From Hygrocybe punicea (taxonomy: Eukaryota; Basidiomycota; Agaricomycetes; Agaricales; Hygrophoraceae), in the NCBI GenBank assembly GCA_963556145.1, contig OY744464.1, positions 5,270,001 to 5,334,000 on the forward strand: 64,000 bases of DNA. Direction: 5' to 3'. A program made the translations under genes and the position numbers. The notes under the pieces were generated by a model. It was not told where the DNA came from. It worked only from the letters and a program-made list of their open reading frames with translations, and did not search any database. Of the stretch, positions 12,027-22,396 are shown piece after piece (the first letter of the stretch is position 1; the number at the start of each line of letters is the position of its first letter).

Positions 12027-12734
12027 TATGTACATTCCACTCTCCTCCCTCTCCCTCTCCCTCTCCCTCTCCCTCTCCCTCTCTGTCTCCCTCCCGTCCC
12101 TGCTGCCTTCCCACCTTCCCCCTTCTCCCACTCCCACTCCCTTCTCCCACTCCCACTCCCTTCTCCCACTCCCACCTTCCTCCCTCTCCTACTCCCACCT
12201 TCCTCCCTCTCCCACTCCCCTATCTTCCTCTCACCTGCCTTCTGCCCTTCACTATATAATTATGTATTTGGATAAAATAATCATTAAATTTATGTGTCTA
12301 TTTTAAGTAATAGTGAGGTTATATATATTGATTCCAATGGAGAATTGAGCAATATTAAATAGAAAAGCACAATATTTGAAGTGTGGTAAGTTCTGATTTT
12401 GTCATAGATTGTCATTGGGAATAAATAGCTCCTGTAACGGCTGATAGCTGATAGTGAAAGTAAGATATTGTGCATTGTCAAAATAATAATGTTTTAATTT
12501 TGCTATTCCCTGTGCTTTTAATAAGTGCATTCAAATTATATTACGTGGTACATTGTGTGTCATGTACAGATTGAAAATTTTTGATGACTTTATATGTCAG
12601 TTTCTGAGTAAATATTGGCTTGAGCTGGTGTGAGCTCTGTCAATGTTGTGAACATGAAATAATTGCAGGCAGACTGGGGTGTGGCTCAAGCCTGTGGACC
12701 AACATGAGCCCACATGGCAGCAAGAGCTGGATCC

Positions 12735-14160
12735 TGGTCAACCCAATCCTGCAGCGAGAGCTAGGCCAGGGTCAACCCAATTCTGCAGCAAGAGCTGAGC
12801 ATGGCAACCCAGTGCTGGAGCAATAGCCGGGCTGTGGTGAACCCAATCCTGCCGATTGGGTGGGTCCAGGATCAACCCAACGCTACAGAACGGGCTGGAC
12901 CCCAGTCAACCTACCCTGCAGCAATAGCTGGACCCTGGTCAACCCAGTGCTGCAGCAAGAGCTGGGACCAGGTCAACCCAATGCTGCAGTAATTGCTGGA
13001 CCTGGGTCAACCAAGTGCTGCAGCAATAGCTGGACCCCAGTCAACCTACCCTGCAGCAAGTGCTGGGCCAGGGTCAACCTAGTGCAGCAGCAATAGCTGG
13101 ACCCTGGTCAACCCAAGCCCTGCAGCAAGTGCTGGACCCTGGTCAACCCAAGCCCTGCAGCAAGTGCTGGACCCTGGTCAACCTACCCTGCAGCAAGTGC
13201 TGGGCCAGGGTCAACCCAGTGCTGCAGAAATAGCTGGACCCCGGTCAACCCAAGCCCTGCAGGAAGTGCTGGACCTGGGTCAACCCAGTGCTGCAGCAAG
13301 AGCTGGGACCAGGTCAACCTACCCTGCAGCAAGTGCTGGGCCAGGGTCAACCTAGTGCAGCAGCAAGTGCTGGGCCAGGGTCAACCAAATGCTGCAGCAA
13401 TAGCTGGACCCCGGTCAACCCAAGCCCTGCAGGAAGTGCTGGACCCGGGTCAACCCAGTGCTGCAGCAAGAGCTGGGACCAGGTCAACCCAATGCCACAG
13501 TAATTGCTGGACCTGGGTCAACCAAGTGCTGCATCAATAGCTGGACCCTGGTCAACCCAAGCCCTGCAGGAGGTGCTGGACCTGGGTCAACCAAGTGCTG
13601 CAGCAAGAGCTGGGACCAGGTCAACCCAATGCTCCAGCAATAGCTGGCCCTGGGTTGACCCAGTGCTGCAGCAAAAGATGGCCCTGGGTCCACCCGGTGC
13701 AGCAGTAAGAGCTGGACCTGGGTTGACCCGAAGCTGCAACAAGAGCTGGACCTGGGTTGACCCAATCCTGCAGCAAGAGCTGGGGCCAGGTCAACCCAGC
13801 AATTGCTGGACCCCAGTCACCCCCTCCAGCATGTGCTGGGCCCTGGTCAACCCAATGCCGCAGCAACAGCTGGGTCCAGGTCAACCCCAGTGTGCAGCAA
13901 GAACTGGTCTAGGGTCAACCCAGTGCTGCAGCAATAACTGAAGCCAGGTAAACCCACATGGCTTGAACAGCTGGACCTGGGTCAACCCATCCATCCTGGA
14001 ATAGCTGCCCTGGGTTAACCTACCCCATGGCAGAGCTGACACCGGGTTGACCCACCCAGGCGCCCTTGACCAGCAAGATCTGTACCTGGGTCAACCTACC
14101 ACACCACATTTCCCCAGCAAGAGCTGTCTTTTGGGTTAACCTACCCCCCCAGCAAGCAAC
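12735..14160 (-). repeat. Right arm 34-bp minisatellite
   Basis: Inverted counterpart of the 4862-6690 array, about 42 units of 34 bp, each with GGTCAACC. It ends in the terminal inverted repeat at 14229. The inner part of this arm (12036-12610) mirrors 6780-7345. Confidence 0.9.
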
Positions 14161-14909
14161 TGCGCTATGTGTACCTACCTTTTGCAACTATATCTGCGAT
14201 CGGGTTAACCAAAACGACTGGGTCTACTGAGAGACGACGAGGGTAGCTGAGACGAGCAAGGAAGCCCCAGCAATGAACAAGGATACGCACCGAGACGATG
14301 GGAAAGGCCAACGAGCGGCCGCGGAAGGCTCGATTCACATGCCCATCCCCATATCCGTGAATATACCCCCACCCACGTCTGCCCCCATGCGATTCGACTG
14401 GGCCGAAGAAGCTGCCGCGATTCCTGTCCATCCTGCGTTCCCAATTGCATACCCACCCCGCGACCTTTCCACCCTCCGTTCCAACACCACCAGACGACCG
14501 TTTTCCACCCTACGGCGCCGTGCTCGACGACGCAACTGCCCATGCCCTCGACATTTCTTCACTGCCCCCACTGGTCCCATTGTCACTCGAAGCCATCCAC
14601 GTGGCATCGGTCCCGGACGGCCGATCGTCACACAACCGCTCACGCCCACCAGCTTGGAACCACCCAATCCGATGCACCTTGATTGGGATTGCGACCCCCG
14701 CCTTCATGATTTGAGTCAAGCACTTGTAGCTTTGGGTTGGACAAGGCCTAGGTAGAGTTGAGCTTTCGGTCTGGACTTATTTTTGTTTTTGTTTTGTTTG
14801 TTTTGTCTGTTCCTCTCTCTTTTTTTTTTCTTCCCCCTTCCCCTGCCTTTCTTTTTGCTTTTCTCTCTTTGGCTAGCGACGAGGGCGTCACTACAAGAGG
14901 GGGGGCACT

Positions 14910-15066
14910 TGTAGTAGTTGTGCCTGTCCTGTCACGTGACTGGATTCCCACAGTTCGTCGTAGTCAGTAGCTGATCTGATGTAGTAGATAGTTCCTATCC
15001 TAGTCTTTCCATGCTTTCCAGCTAGACTCTGTTGGAGAGTCCCTCAGCAGCCCCCGACCCTCTCCA
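14910..15066 (+). repeat. Right 157-bp LTR of the level-3 element
   Basis: Pairs with 3119-3275. It is preceded by a polypurine tract and followed by the CCGG target copy. Confidence 0.88.
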
Positions 15067-15629
15067 CCGGTTCCAGGGAAGTCTTTATGCAACATGTTTC
15101 ACTTATTTCAAACATTATAGCTCCTATCCTCTGGATATTTTGGAAATTGCTTCACATGGTGCTATACCCTTCATTTCAGTTCCATTTCATCCCTATTGCA
15201 CCATAGTTCCGTCACGCACCGTCTATTTGTCTTGCCTTCTTCACCCTTTATTGTCCTAACAACCAACTTCGCATAAATACCCCCTATAGTTTACATACTA
15301 GAGAGACGTCTTGTATACCCCCGATTCCAGTCTATCATGTCACCTCTTTACTGCGCTGTCCATGCGATAGCTCCGCTATGCTCTATTAAACTTTGCGTTC
15401 CTTCTATAAAGTGCTACATATACGCTGAAAACATCGCCAACTGTTTCGCACACGCCGTGCACATCGCGCACATTGCGCACATCAGAAACATCATCGCCAC
15501 TATCCAGAGCACCTCTGAGTATTTTTATTAACTTTTTGGATTGAGATTGAACCCCTCAGAATTCATACAGCACTGTGGTAGAGTTGGTATTTGATTCCGT
15601 TCACATTACCGCAGTGCACCCTTTCATTT

Positions 15630-15646
15630 TGGAGCCCACCGCGAGG
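15630..15646 (+). other. tRNA primer-binding site of the level-2 element
   Basis: TGGAGCCCACCGCGAGG lies 3 nt after the end of the 823-bp LTR. The same 17 nt sit 2 nt after the 5' LTR of the intact gypsy element on the other strand (31999-32015), so both families use the same primer. The matching tRNA cannot be named without the host tRNA set. Confidence 0.75.
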
Positions 15647-15922
15647 GATTCTTCTGAATATCCTCTTGGTTCTTTCACCAGTGACACCCTTTATCTGCTG
15701 CGATTATTTTTTTGATTTTTGCTTCGCACCTTCGCACCTTTGCTTTCAGACCCCTGTGACCTCATTAGCACCTGCGACCTCATCTACTTCGCCAATTCTG
15801 CACCGGTCATCTCAGCGCCACCATCACCTTCATTTATTCATCCACTCTGTGCCAGTACCGCTTCGCTCCCGCAGCTCTAGTCTCCGCTTCACACTATGAC
15901 TACGCGACCGCAGATGCCTGCC

Positions 15923-16920
15923 TAGTGTATTGCACGGGTAACCCCCGTGTACTTTTGGGGATACCCGTACCCGTACCCATGAATACCCGTACCCATCACC
16001 GCGGGTACAGGTTTTGTGCCGGGTCTTTTTTTTCCTACCCGTACCTGACCCGTACCTGTACCCGTAGCGGGTAACCCGCGGGTCTCACACTCGCGACACC
16101 GGACATGCACGCCCTTTGACCTCGCGACACCGGACATGTGTCAATTGACGCATGCCGTGTGAGCACGAGGTGGAATGGGTGTGGGTGCAGGCCCGGTGCA
16201 GTGGAGTTGGTGGGTGGGCACAAAGCCGGGTGATGCGTCGTTGGACGTGTGGGCCGGTGGACGCGTGGGCTGGTGGACGCGAGGTGAACGGGGGTGGTGG
16301 GCACAAAGCCAGCTGATGCGTCATTGGACGCGTGGGCCGGTGGACGCGTGGGCTGGTGGACGCGAGGTGAACAGGGGTGGTGGGCACAAAGCCAGCTGAT
16401 GCGTCATTGGACGCGTGGGCCGGTGGACGCGTGGGCTGGTGGACACAAGGTGAATGGGGGTGGTTGTCTTCGGGCGCTCTGGCTCATTGCTGACCGGTAT
16501 GTGGGGGGCCTGGGATGAGTCTTGAGCCCCGTCATCTTTCTTGGTGCCTATCACCTCGCAAACGACATCGACGCGTCAGGGCGTGTTCGCGAGGTATGGA
16601 ATTAGTCAATGTCAATGTAGGTAGAATCTAGATACGTACCGGGGCCGGTAGGTGGGTGCACCACCCTCCCGGCCATGCTCTCCATTGCCGTTGTCGTGGT
16701 CTTCATCACCGTGGTCTTCTATTTTGTTGTCGTGGTCGTTGTGGTTGGATTGTTGCGGTTGCGTTTGAACCCGACGCATCATTCGTGTGACTGAATGTCA
16801 CGGGTTACCCGTCGCGGGTACGGGTAATCGCACGGGTACAAACTGCTGTACCCGTACCCGCACCTGTGGCTGTACCCGCAGCAATACCTGCGGGTTTACC
16901 CGTACCCGTGCAATACACTA
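15923..16920. mobile_element. Non-autonomous hAT element in the level-2 gag
   Basis: 998 bp with inverted ends TAGTGTATTGCACGGG and an exact 8-bp target duplication TGCCTGCC (15915-15922 and 16921-16928). The 8-bp duplication and TAGTG start fit hAT. No transposase ORF. It is rich in CCCGTACCC-type subterminal repeats and holds an internal tandem array. Confidence 0.88.
16210..16455 (+). repeat. 83-bp tandem repeat, about three copies
   Basis: The motif CACAAAGCC starts at 16219, 16302 and 16385, an exact 83-bp period. The units also share GGACGCGTGGGC-type segments. It lies inside the hAT element. Confidence 0.85.
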
Positions 16921-17525
16921 TGCCTGCCCACAGCGAAGATTTCACACCTAGATTTTCACCGGATCAGCCCCGCGAACTTCGGCGCTATTTCAGCGAACTC
17001 TCCGACCTATTTCGAGCCCATAGCATCACCGCCGCTTCGGAGCAGAAGTACTATGTCACTAAATATCTTGATATTGACTCTGCTGACCTTTGGACGATGC
17101 TCCCAGAGTTCGCTCCTACATCTAGCTACCAGGACTTCATCGCCACTGTCTATGTGCTCTATCCAGGTTCAGAGGGTCCCCACAGATGGTCCATTGCCGA
17201 TATGGAAGATCTAGTCACTCAGCAATGTCTCCGAGTCATCTCCGATATTTCCGCTCTTGGTTCATATTATCGCTCATTCTTCCAGGTCTCTTCGTCCCTT
17301 CGAAAGGGGAATCGCATCTCCTCTGGTGAACAGTCGAGAGCTTTCCTTCGAGGATTTCAGGCCCCAATTCGCTCCACTATCATTTCACGTTTAGAGATAA
17401 AGCTACCGGACCACTTCCCAGATGACCCCTATGTCCTCAGTGACGTTTATGATGCTGCGCTTTTTGTACTTCGAAGCGCTGGTACCTGTGCACCCGCGAC
17501 GTTCACAGCGACACCATGCACTTGA

Positions 17526-18911
17526 CCTTCGCACCCTGAGCTTGGTCTACCATCATTGCATCAGTCCTTGTCATCATCTGCGCCTTTGTCCACATCCTCG
17601 CCTTTGGTATTGCCTTCGCGCCTGCGCTCGCCTTCGTCCTGGCTAGAGGATGCTTCGCGCGCGATTGCTAGCCGACTACAGTACCCAGATGCACTCGCTT
17701 CGCAACAACTGCTCTCGCTGTTGCCTCGCATTGATTCCTATACTCTATCTGTGACGCATATGTCCACGCAGTGCATTGTGGAGATAGAAAGTGAATTAGC
17801 CATTCTGTGAAAGCGCCGCGAACCAGCTACGCCGCGAAAGCATTGTGTTCACCACCAGGAAGGCCTCTTCAATCATCGCAAACATCATGCTGTTCAGGAA
17901 AAACCCATAGATCATTTTTTCTCATCTAGCGGCCTAACTGCGGTATACTATGCGAATAGTGTGCAACCCTCTACCCGAATCGCACCCACTTTGACGTCGC
18001 ATATCACCACTCCACCCTCGCCTACAGCCTCCTTACCTGTGCGCTCAATTTCGCATTCATTCTTGCCTGCGGTACCCTTGACTTTGACTTCAACCGCTAC
18101 ACCGCTGACTTCAGCTTCATCATCTGTGCCGAATACTTTGACCTTATCCCCGCCATCAGTCAGCTCACAGACCCATTTGTTTGCATCCCCTGTAGTCAAG
18201 ATTTCGACCTCGCAGCCCCCTGCCTTGCTATCACTTTGTGTCCCAACCGCTTCTCGCCCAGATCTTAAAATTGCGTCCACAGCTGCGCAGACCTTGTCTC
18301 AAGCCCTCGTACTTGCGCACACCTTTTTGCCATCAGTATTAGCTTCGCCTCTACCCGTCTGTACAGCGCACAAGTCCCTAGTGTCTCCGCTTGCACCTGT
18401 CCCAACCTCGAACCCTGAAACTGCGTCTCCCCCTTCGCGTATTTTGTCCATTGTGTTATTGTCTTCTTCGCGGCCTCGCACCACTATATCCATGCTTCCT
18501 GCACCCTTTGCATCATTTACTCCAACCACAGCTACTGTGACTTCCATTCTGCTCACTGCAATTCCATCTGCTGCGCCCGCGTCTTCTTCAATGCCCCGCA
18601 TTTTGTCCTTGCGTCTTGCGATTTTGCGTCCAAGTGCGGTCACCTCTGGAATGCCTCCATCTTGGCTCCTGATTGCTGCGCATAGCTCGTATTTGACTCC
18701 GCTGTTAATTTCGCTCCAGTACACTTCTGCGCCTGCACATGTTCTGCGCTGCGCCCCACAGCTCAAGGCTAAATGTCAAGTCGGCGAACCACCACCGCTA
18801 TTCCTGGCATCGATTTCATTTCTCATCATTGCTATTGCCGCGCTTCGATTCTGGTCACTTCTTCGCTCGTTGTTGACTGAGGACAGTCAATATTTCAGTT
18901 GGGAGAGAAGA
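17526..18911 (+). other. 3' internal region of the level-2 element
   Basis: After the gag stop there are only low-complexity Ser/Thr/Pro/Ala-rich readings in shifting frames, the longest being 17961-18914. No protease, RT or integrase motif is visible. It ends with TTGACTGAGGACAGTC and a purine-rich GGGAGAGAAG just before the right LTR; the same pre-LTR signature occurs at 33781-33818. Confidence 0.65.
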
Positions 18912-19876
18912 TGATACACAGTGCACGTCCCTAAGCACGGAAACCTTCTATTGGACCTATTCTAGCCTCGGACATGCTGCAATTCACTGCGAAACATCCC
19001 GATTTATATGTATCTCCATTGCGATGCGACTGCGATATGCGCACGATACGGGCAATAATTTGACATTACAGCGATTTTCTTCGGAGCGCTTCGGCCCCCT
19101 TCAGAAACATATTTCGAGCCTCTCCGACATCATCCACGCTTACACCATTCACCCTATTCCATTCCGATTCCATTCCGGTTCCAGGGAAGTCTTTATGCAA
19201 CATGTTTCACTTATTTCAAACATTATAGCTCCTATCCTCTGGATATTTTGGAAATTGCTTCACATGGTGCTATACCCTTCATTTCAGTTCCATTTCATCC
19301 CTATTGCACCATAGTTCCGTCGCGCACCGTTGTAGTGGTAGATCACGTGACCAGTCCCTTAGTCAGTAGCAGTTCCCGATGTAGTAGTCAGCATCATCCT
19401 TCCTATCGAGTTGACTTCCACCTCAAGTCCTGCGTGAGCCCCTGGAGAGGTACCTCGGTACCTCTCCACCGTCTATTTGTCTTGCCTTCTTCACCCTTTA
19501 TTGTCCTAACAACCAACTTCGCATAAATACCCCCTATAGTTTACATACTAGAGAGACGTCTTGTATACCCCTGATTCCAGTCTATCATATCACCTCTTTA
19601 CTGCGCTGTCCATGCGATAGCTCCACTATGCTCTATTAAACTTTGCGTTCCTTCTATAAAGTGCTACATATACGCTGAAAACATCGCCAACTGTTTCGCA
19701 CACGCCGTGCACATTGCGCACATTGCGCACATCAGAAACATCATCGCCACTATCCAGAGCACCTCTGAGTATTTTTATTAACCTTTTGGATTGAGATTGA
19801 ACCCCTCAGAATTTGTACAGCACTGTGGTAGAGTTGGTATTTGATTCCGTTCACATTACCGCAGTGCACCCTTTCA
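18912..19876 (+). repeat. Right 823-bp LTR of the level-2 element, with a solo LTR inside
   Basis: Starts TGATACACAG and ends CCCTTTCA. It is 965 bp as found; removing the 138-bp solo LTR and 4-bp target copy gives 823 bp, matching the left LTR exactly in length. Confidence 0.85.
19331..19468 (+). mobile_element. Solo LTR of a third short-LTR family
   Basis: 138 bp, starts TGTAGTGGTAG and ends CTCTCCA, with target duplication CCGT (19327-19330 and 19469-19472). The homologous position near 15216 is uninterrupted and shows the empty site. It shares TCACGTGAC and the 3'-end hairpin with the outer element's LTR. Confidence 0.88.
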
Positions 19877-20944
19877 CCGCCGTCGACCCACATTTTTTCG
19901 TGTACCCCAACCCTACACGGACCCATTCGACTCCCCACACACTCGTTCTGCTGGCCAGGACCCCCCGTTCCCCTTCGTTGCACCAAACGAACCCCCACCG
20001 TCACCTCCAGACACCCCAGCCCTGCACCACGTCACCATCGCGCGACTCTGTTCTGCCAATGTAGCCGGCCCCAGGTCGACTCACGACACTCGTGGCCCAC
20101 TCATTCACCATCCTGGAGCACTCCACCTTCCTCCAATACCACAAGTGGACTGTGCCCGCCGTTCCCAGACCCCCACCGCGTTCCGCCACATCACCACCCC
20201 CCAGCCGGTTCCTTACACCATACCTGGCCCTGCGAACCCCTGTTCAGCTCCCCACGGCATCGTTCTCGACCCTGGTGCTGCCCAGGACCCGTAGGAACCC
20301 AAACGAGTTGCCCCAGCCCCCCACACGCCCTCGTTCAGTCGCGTACCACCCTGCCAGGGAACCCAACAGTGTAATGTACCCCACGCCGACCCGAACAAAC
20401 CACCACAATCCCTTCGCATGATACGCCAACCCCCTTCGCATTGGGATACTATGCCCCCATTAGTACAACCCTATGCCCCATCATTTATTATAGCTTTTAT
20501 CACAGTATCATCCCCCGTTCCCCCCACCACTGGATGCCAATTGGAGTCTATCTACGAGCCATCACTACACTCTGTTCACACACCTGTTCACCTAGTTTCC
20601 ACCAACACCATTATGTTTTTGATCACCAGAACTTGCATGCTGTGCTGAGTACTTGCCAGGACAATTCGAGCGATTTTGGATCTTGCGTCGTAAGCCCTAA
20701 CCCTCACGAGGAAGGCATTTGGAGAGTTTGAGATTGAGAGAGGAGTTCTATAGAGTCTGGTCATCTACTGCCCCCAGCACGAGGATGACTTCCCACTTCA
20801 CGATATAAGGCCCCAGCCTTGAGTCAAGGCATTCTGAGGGACTGGGAGTTGTGGCTTTAGAGTTTTTGGTCAGTTTCTGTTTGTTTTGTGTTCTTTTCTG
20901 TAGCAGTTGGCGACGAGGGCATCGCCATGAGGAAAAGGGGCACT
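19877..20944 (+). other. Right internal part of the outer LTR element
   Basis: C-rich, Pro/Thr-rich in translation, without recognisable domains. The last 30 bases (GACGAGGGCATCGCC then AGGAAAAGGGGCACT) resemble the end of the level-3 interior (GACGAGGGCGTCACT and a purine tract), tying the two families together. Confidence 0.7.
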
Positions 20945-21102
20945 TGGAGTAGTGGGACCTGGCCAGTCACGTGACCGGGTTCCCACGGTTGACCTAGTTA
21001 GTAGCCTTCCTGATGTAGTAGTCAGTCCATTATCCTATCCATCCCAGTCTTACCTCTCGAGTCCTGTGTGAGCCCCCGGAGAGGTACCTCGGTACCTCTC
21101 CA
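20945..21102 (+). repeat. Right LTR of the outer element
   Basis: 158 bp. It contains TCACGTGAC and ends with an inverted repeat GGAGAGGTACC / GGTACCTCTCC around a 2-nt loop. Confidence 0.88.
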
Positions 21103-21163
21103 GCGGTGATACAGCTATCTGAGCAGAGGCTGATCTGAGCAGCAGAATCATGTGGGTATTCAT

Positions 21164-22388
21164 TAGGGTTTGAAAGTCCGGTCCGGTCCGGTTTTTTGAC
21201 AAATTTCCAAAAGACCGCAACCGGAACCGGTTGCCATAACACCACAAGATGGCACAAACTGGACTCAACCACTCAGAACCGGTCTCTTGCGGTTCAGTTG
21301 CTGTCTTCTAACCAGATTTAACTGGTCCTTACATTAACTGGTTCCCAAACCAGTTGAAACCGGTCAGAACCGAAGTAAATATACTAAACCGAAGTAAATA
21401 TACTAAACCGAAGTAAATATACTAACTACCAACTAATGTATTAAATTTTAAAAAATAAAATGGGGCGTTGGCGGCCCCAGCATGTTCAAGTTGGTAGTTG
21501 GTGGCCACAATTGTGAACACGTTGGTGATCGCGTTGGGTGCACAGGTAGGCGCAGACACGTTGGCCGCTCTGTTGGGTGCGTGGGTGGTTGTGGACGCGT
21601 TGGCACGTTGGCGGCCCTGTTGCTGGTGTTGTGGTGGGTGCCCAACACGGCCATCCTCCGAGTCCCGGTTACCTCGCGGTTGCAGCGCCGACGTCGATTG
21701 ACGTGGCGGTGCGCATCCGCAAGGTATGTTGGGGGTTGGTGGTGGGATGGCCGTGGCCATCGTCATGGTCGCGGTCGTGGTTGTCGTTGTCGTTGTGGTC
21801 ATTGTGGTCGTGGTTGTGACGGTCATTGTCGTGGTGGTGGTGGTGATGGTGGTGGTGGTGGTGGTGATGTTTGTGGTTGCTATTGTTGATGTTGTTGTTG
21901 CCGTCGTCCCATTTGGAGGGCCGTGGGTGTCGTTGTCATTGTTGGGGTGGTGGTGGTGGTGGCCATCGTTGTCATACTCATCCTCGCCGCCTGTCGTCCT
22001 CATCGGGTGTTTGTGTTGTTTGTGTTGGTACTGCTGTTGTCGTCGTTTGTGTAATTAGTAGCTGAGAAAACCAAAAAAAAAAAAACCAAAAAAAAAATAC
22101 TTACCTTCTGCAGCGGGGATGGGTGCACCAACCCCCATTGCCTTTTCTCGTATTGCATTCCCTCATGATGCCGCCGTTTTGCTGCCGTCGTGGTCATTTG
22201 CCACCGTCGTGGTCATTTGCTGAACTTGTAGTGAGTTGAGTTGCGTAAGCTTTGTCCACATTGGGAAACCGCAACCGGCAACCTCCCAAAAGTGGCCCAA
22301 CCGCAACCGGCGGTCCGGTTTTTTTGCGGTTGGGTCCGGTCCAGTTCCGGTTTTTTTCTGGTCCTATGGACTGGACTTTAAAACACTA
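21164..22388. mobile_element. Non-autonomous hAT element in the recombinase-like gene
   Basis: 1,225 bp. Inverted ends are TAGGGTTTGAAAGTCC and, read inwards from the right, TAGTGTTTTAAAGTCC. The exact 8-bp target duplication GTATTCAT is at 21156-21163 and 22389-22396. Subterminal regions are full of CCGGTT/AACCGG motifs, and there is a triple repeat of ACCGAAGTAAATATACTAA near 21370-21425. The GTG-rich centre (21740-22060) gives only repeat-derived ORFs. No transposase. Confidence 0.88.
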
Positions 22389-22396
22389 GTATTCAT

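Larger units (their letters stand above)
4790..14229. mobile_element. Palindromic foldback DNA element with minisatellite arms (level 4)
   Basis: Inverted termini start CAGTAGACCCAGTCG and are flanked by the 7-bp direct repeat AGAGACG (4783-4789 and 14230-14236). From each end inwards there is a 34-bp minisatellite, an AT-rich segment, a purine/pyrimidine tract, then a GAC-rich coding-like segment. The two halves mirror each other and diverge towards the centre (about 8200-8720). With the artefactual repeat around the N gap removed the element is about 7.0 kb. No known transposase is visible, so the superfamily is unassigned; the 7-bp duplication argues against CACTA, mariner and typical hAT. 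Confidence 0.8.
3526..14755 (+). pseudogene. Ser/Thr/Pro-rich ORF of the level-3 element, split by the palindromic element
   Basis: The reading starts at ATG 3526 (MTNKKKTTKK). It has a short charged helix-like segment (KDIEKLVSSVLEKGRAEG) and then a long low-complexity region with a recurring S/T-x-Q-T motif (SVQT, SAQT, STQT, SSQT, NTQT). The frame changes near 4030, where the SxQT pattern moves to the next frame and continues to 4789. The palindromic element interrupts it there; once that element and one target copy are removed the frame runs on from 14237 with no stop and ends at 14755. A further frame change near 14470 is likely. I do not recognise a gag, protease or polymerase. It may be a diverged structural protein of a non-autonomous element. 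Confidence 0.6.
3119..15066 (+). mobile_element. Short-LTR retrotransposon (level 3) inside the 823-bp LTR
   Basis: Two 157-bp LTRs (3119-3275 and 14910-15066) start TGTAGTAGTTGTGCC and end CTCTCCA. Target duplication CCGG is at 3115-3118 and 15067-15070. The uninterrupted homologue around 19175-19190 shows the empty site with a single CCGG. A primer-binding-like TGGTGATGAGAG lies at 3279-3290 and a purine tract (ACAAGAGGGGGGGCACT) precedes the right LTR. The LTRs differ at only about two sites, both CpG, so this insertion is younger than the outer element. Its single long ORF is split by the palindromic element at 4790. Confidence 0.88.
15896..17525 (+). pseudogene. gag-like gene of the level-2 element, broken by a hAT insertion
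   Basis: The gene starts at ATG 15896, and nine codons later (15923) a 998-bp hAT element interrupts it. Removing the hAT and one 8-bp target copy restores the frame into the reading that runs from 16929 to the stop at 17525, about 208 aa in total. The product shares landmarks with the gag of the intact gypsy element: a helix-rich N-terminal region, YPGSE versus YPGTE, W-S-I-A-D-M versus Y-T-M-A-D-L, and LGSYYRSFFQVS versus LGEYYREFIRIS. No zinc knuckle or protease follows. It would supply or mimic a capsid protein while depending on another element for reverse transcription. Confidence 0.7.
2852..19876 (+). mobile_element. Non-autonomous gypsy-like element with 823-bp LTRs (level 2)
   Basis: The LTRs are 2852-15626 and 18912-19876 and each holds a later insertion. 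Removing those insertions plus one target copy (11,952 and 142 bp) leaves exactly 823 bp on both sides. The ends are TGATACRCAG and CCCTTTCA. Flanks are CCAC (2848-2851) and CCGC (19877-19880), a 4-bp duplication with one transition. The primer-binding site TGGAGCCCACCGCGAGG (15630-15646) is identical to that of the intact gypsy element at 31999-32015. The interior (15627-18911) encodes only a gag-like protein, so the element depends on another element's pol. Confidence 0.85.
2108..21102 (+). mobile_element. Outer short-LTR retrotransposon (level 1), filled with nested insertions
   Basis: Two 158-bp LTRs (2108-2265 and 20945-21102) start TGGAGTAGTGGG and end CTGTCCA or CTCTCCA. They are flanked by the 4-bp direct repeat GCGG at 2104-2107 and 21103-21106. 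A primer-binding-like TGGTGATGAGAG follows the left LTR at 2269, and a purine tract (AGGAAAAGGGGCACT) precedes the right LTR. Its own interior is only 2266-2851 plus 19877-20944, about 1.65 kb, Pro/Thr-rich in translation and without recognisable gag or pol, so it is non-autonomous. The LTRs differ at about ten sites, older than the elements nested inside. Confidence 0.85.

Noticed and set aside
17961..18914. 317-codon Ser/Thr/Pro-rich ORF in the level-2 element as a genuine gene
   Set aside because: Composition is low-complexity with no domain; similar open readings appear in other frames nearby. Kept only as internal region.
21482..22065. Long ORFs on both strands in the GTG/CAC-rich segment
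   Set aside because: They arise from GTGGTG-type simple repeats inside a non-autonomous hAT and show no domain.
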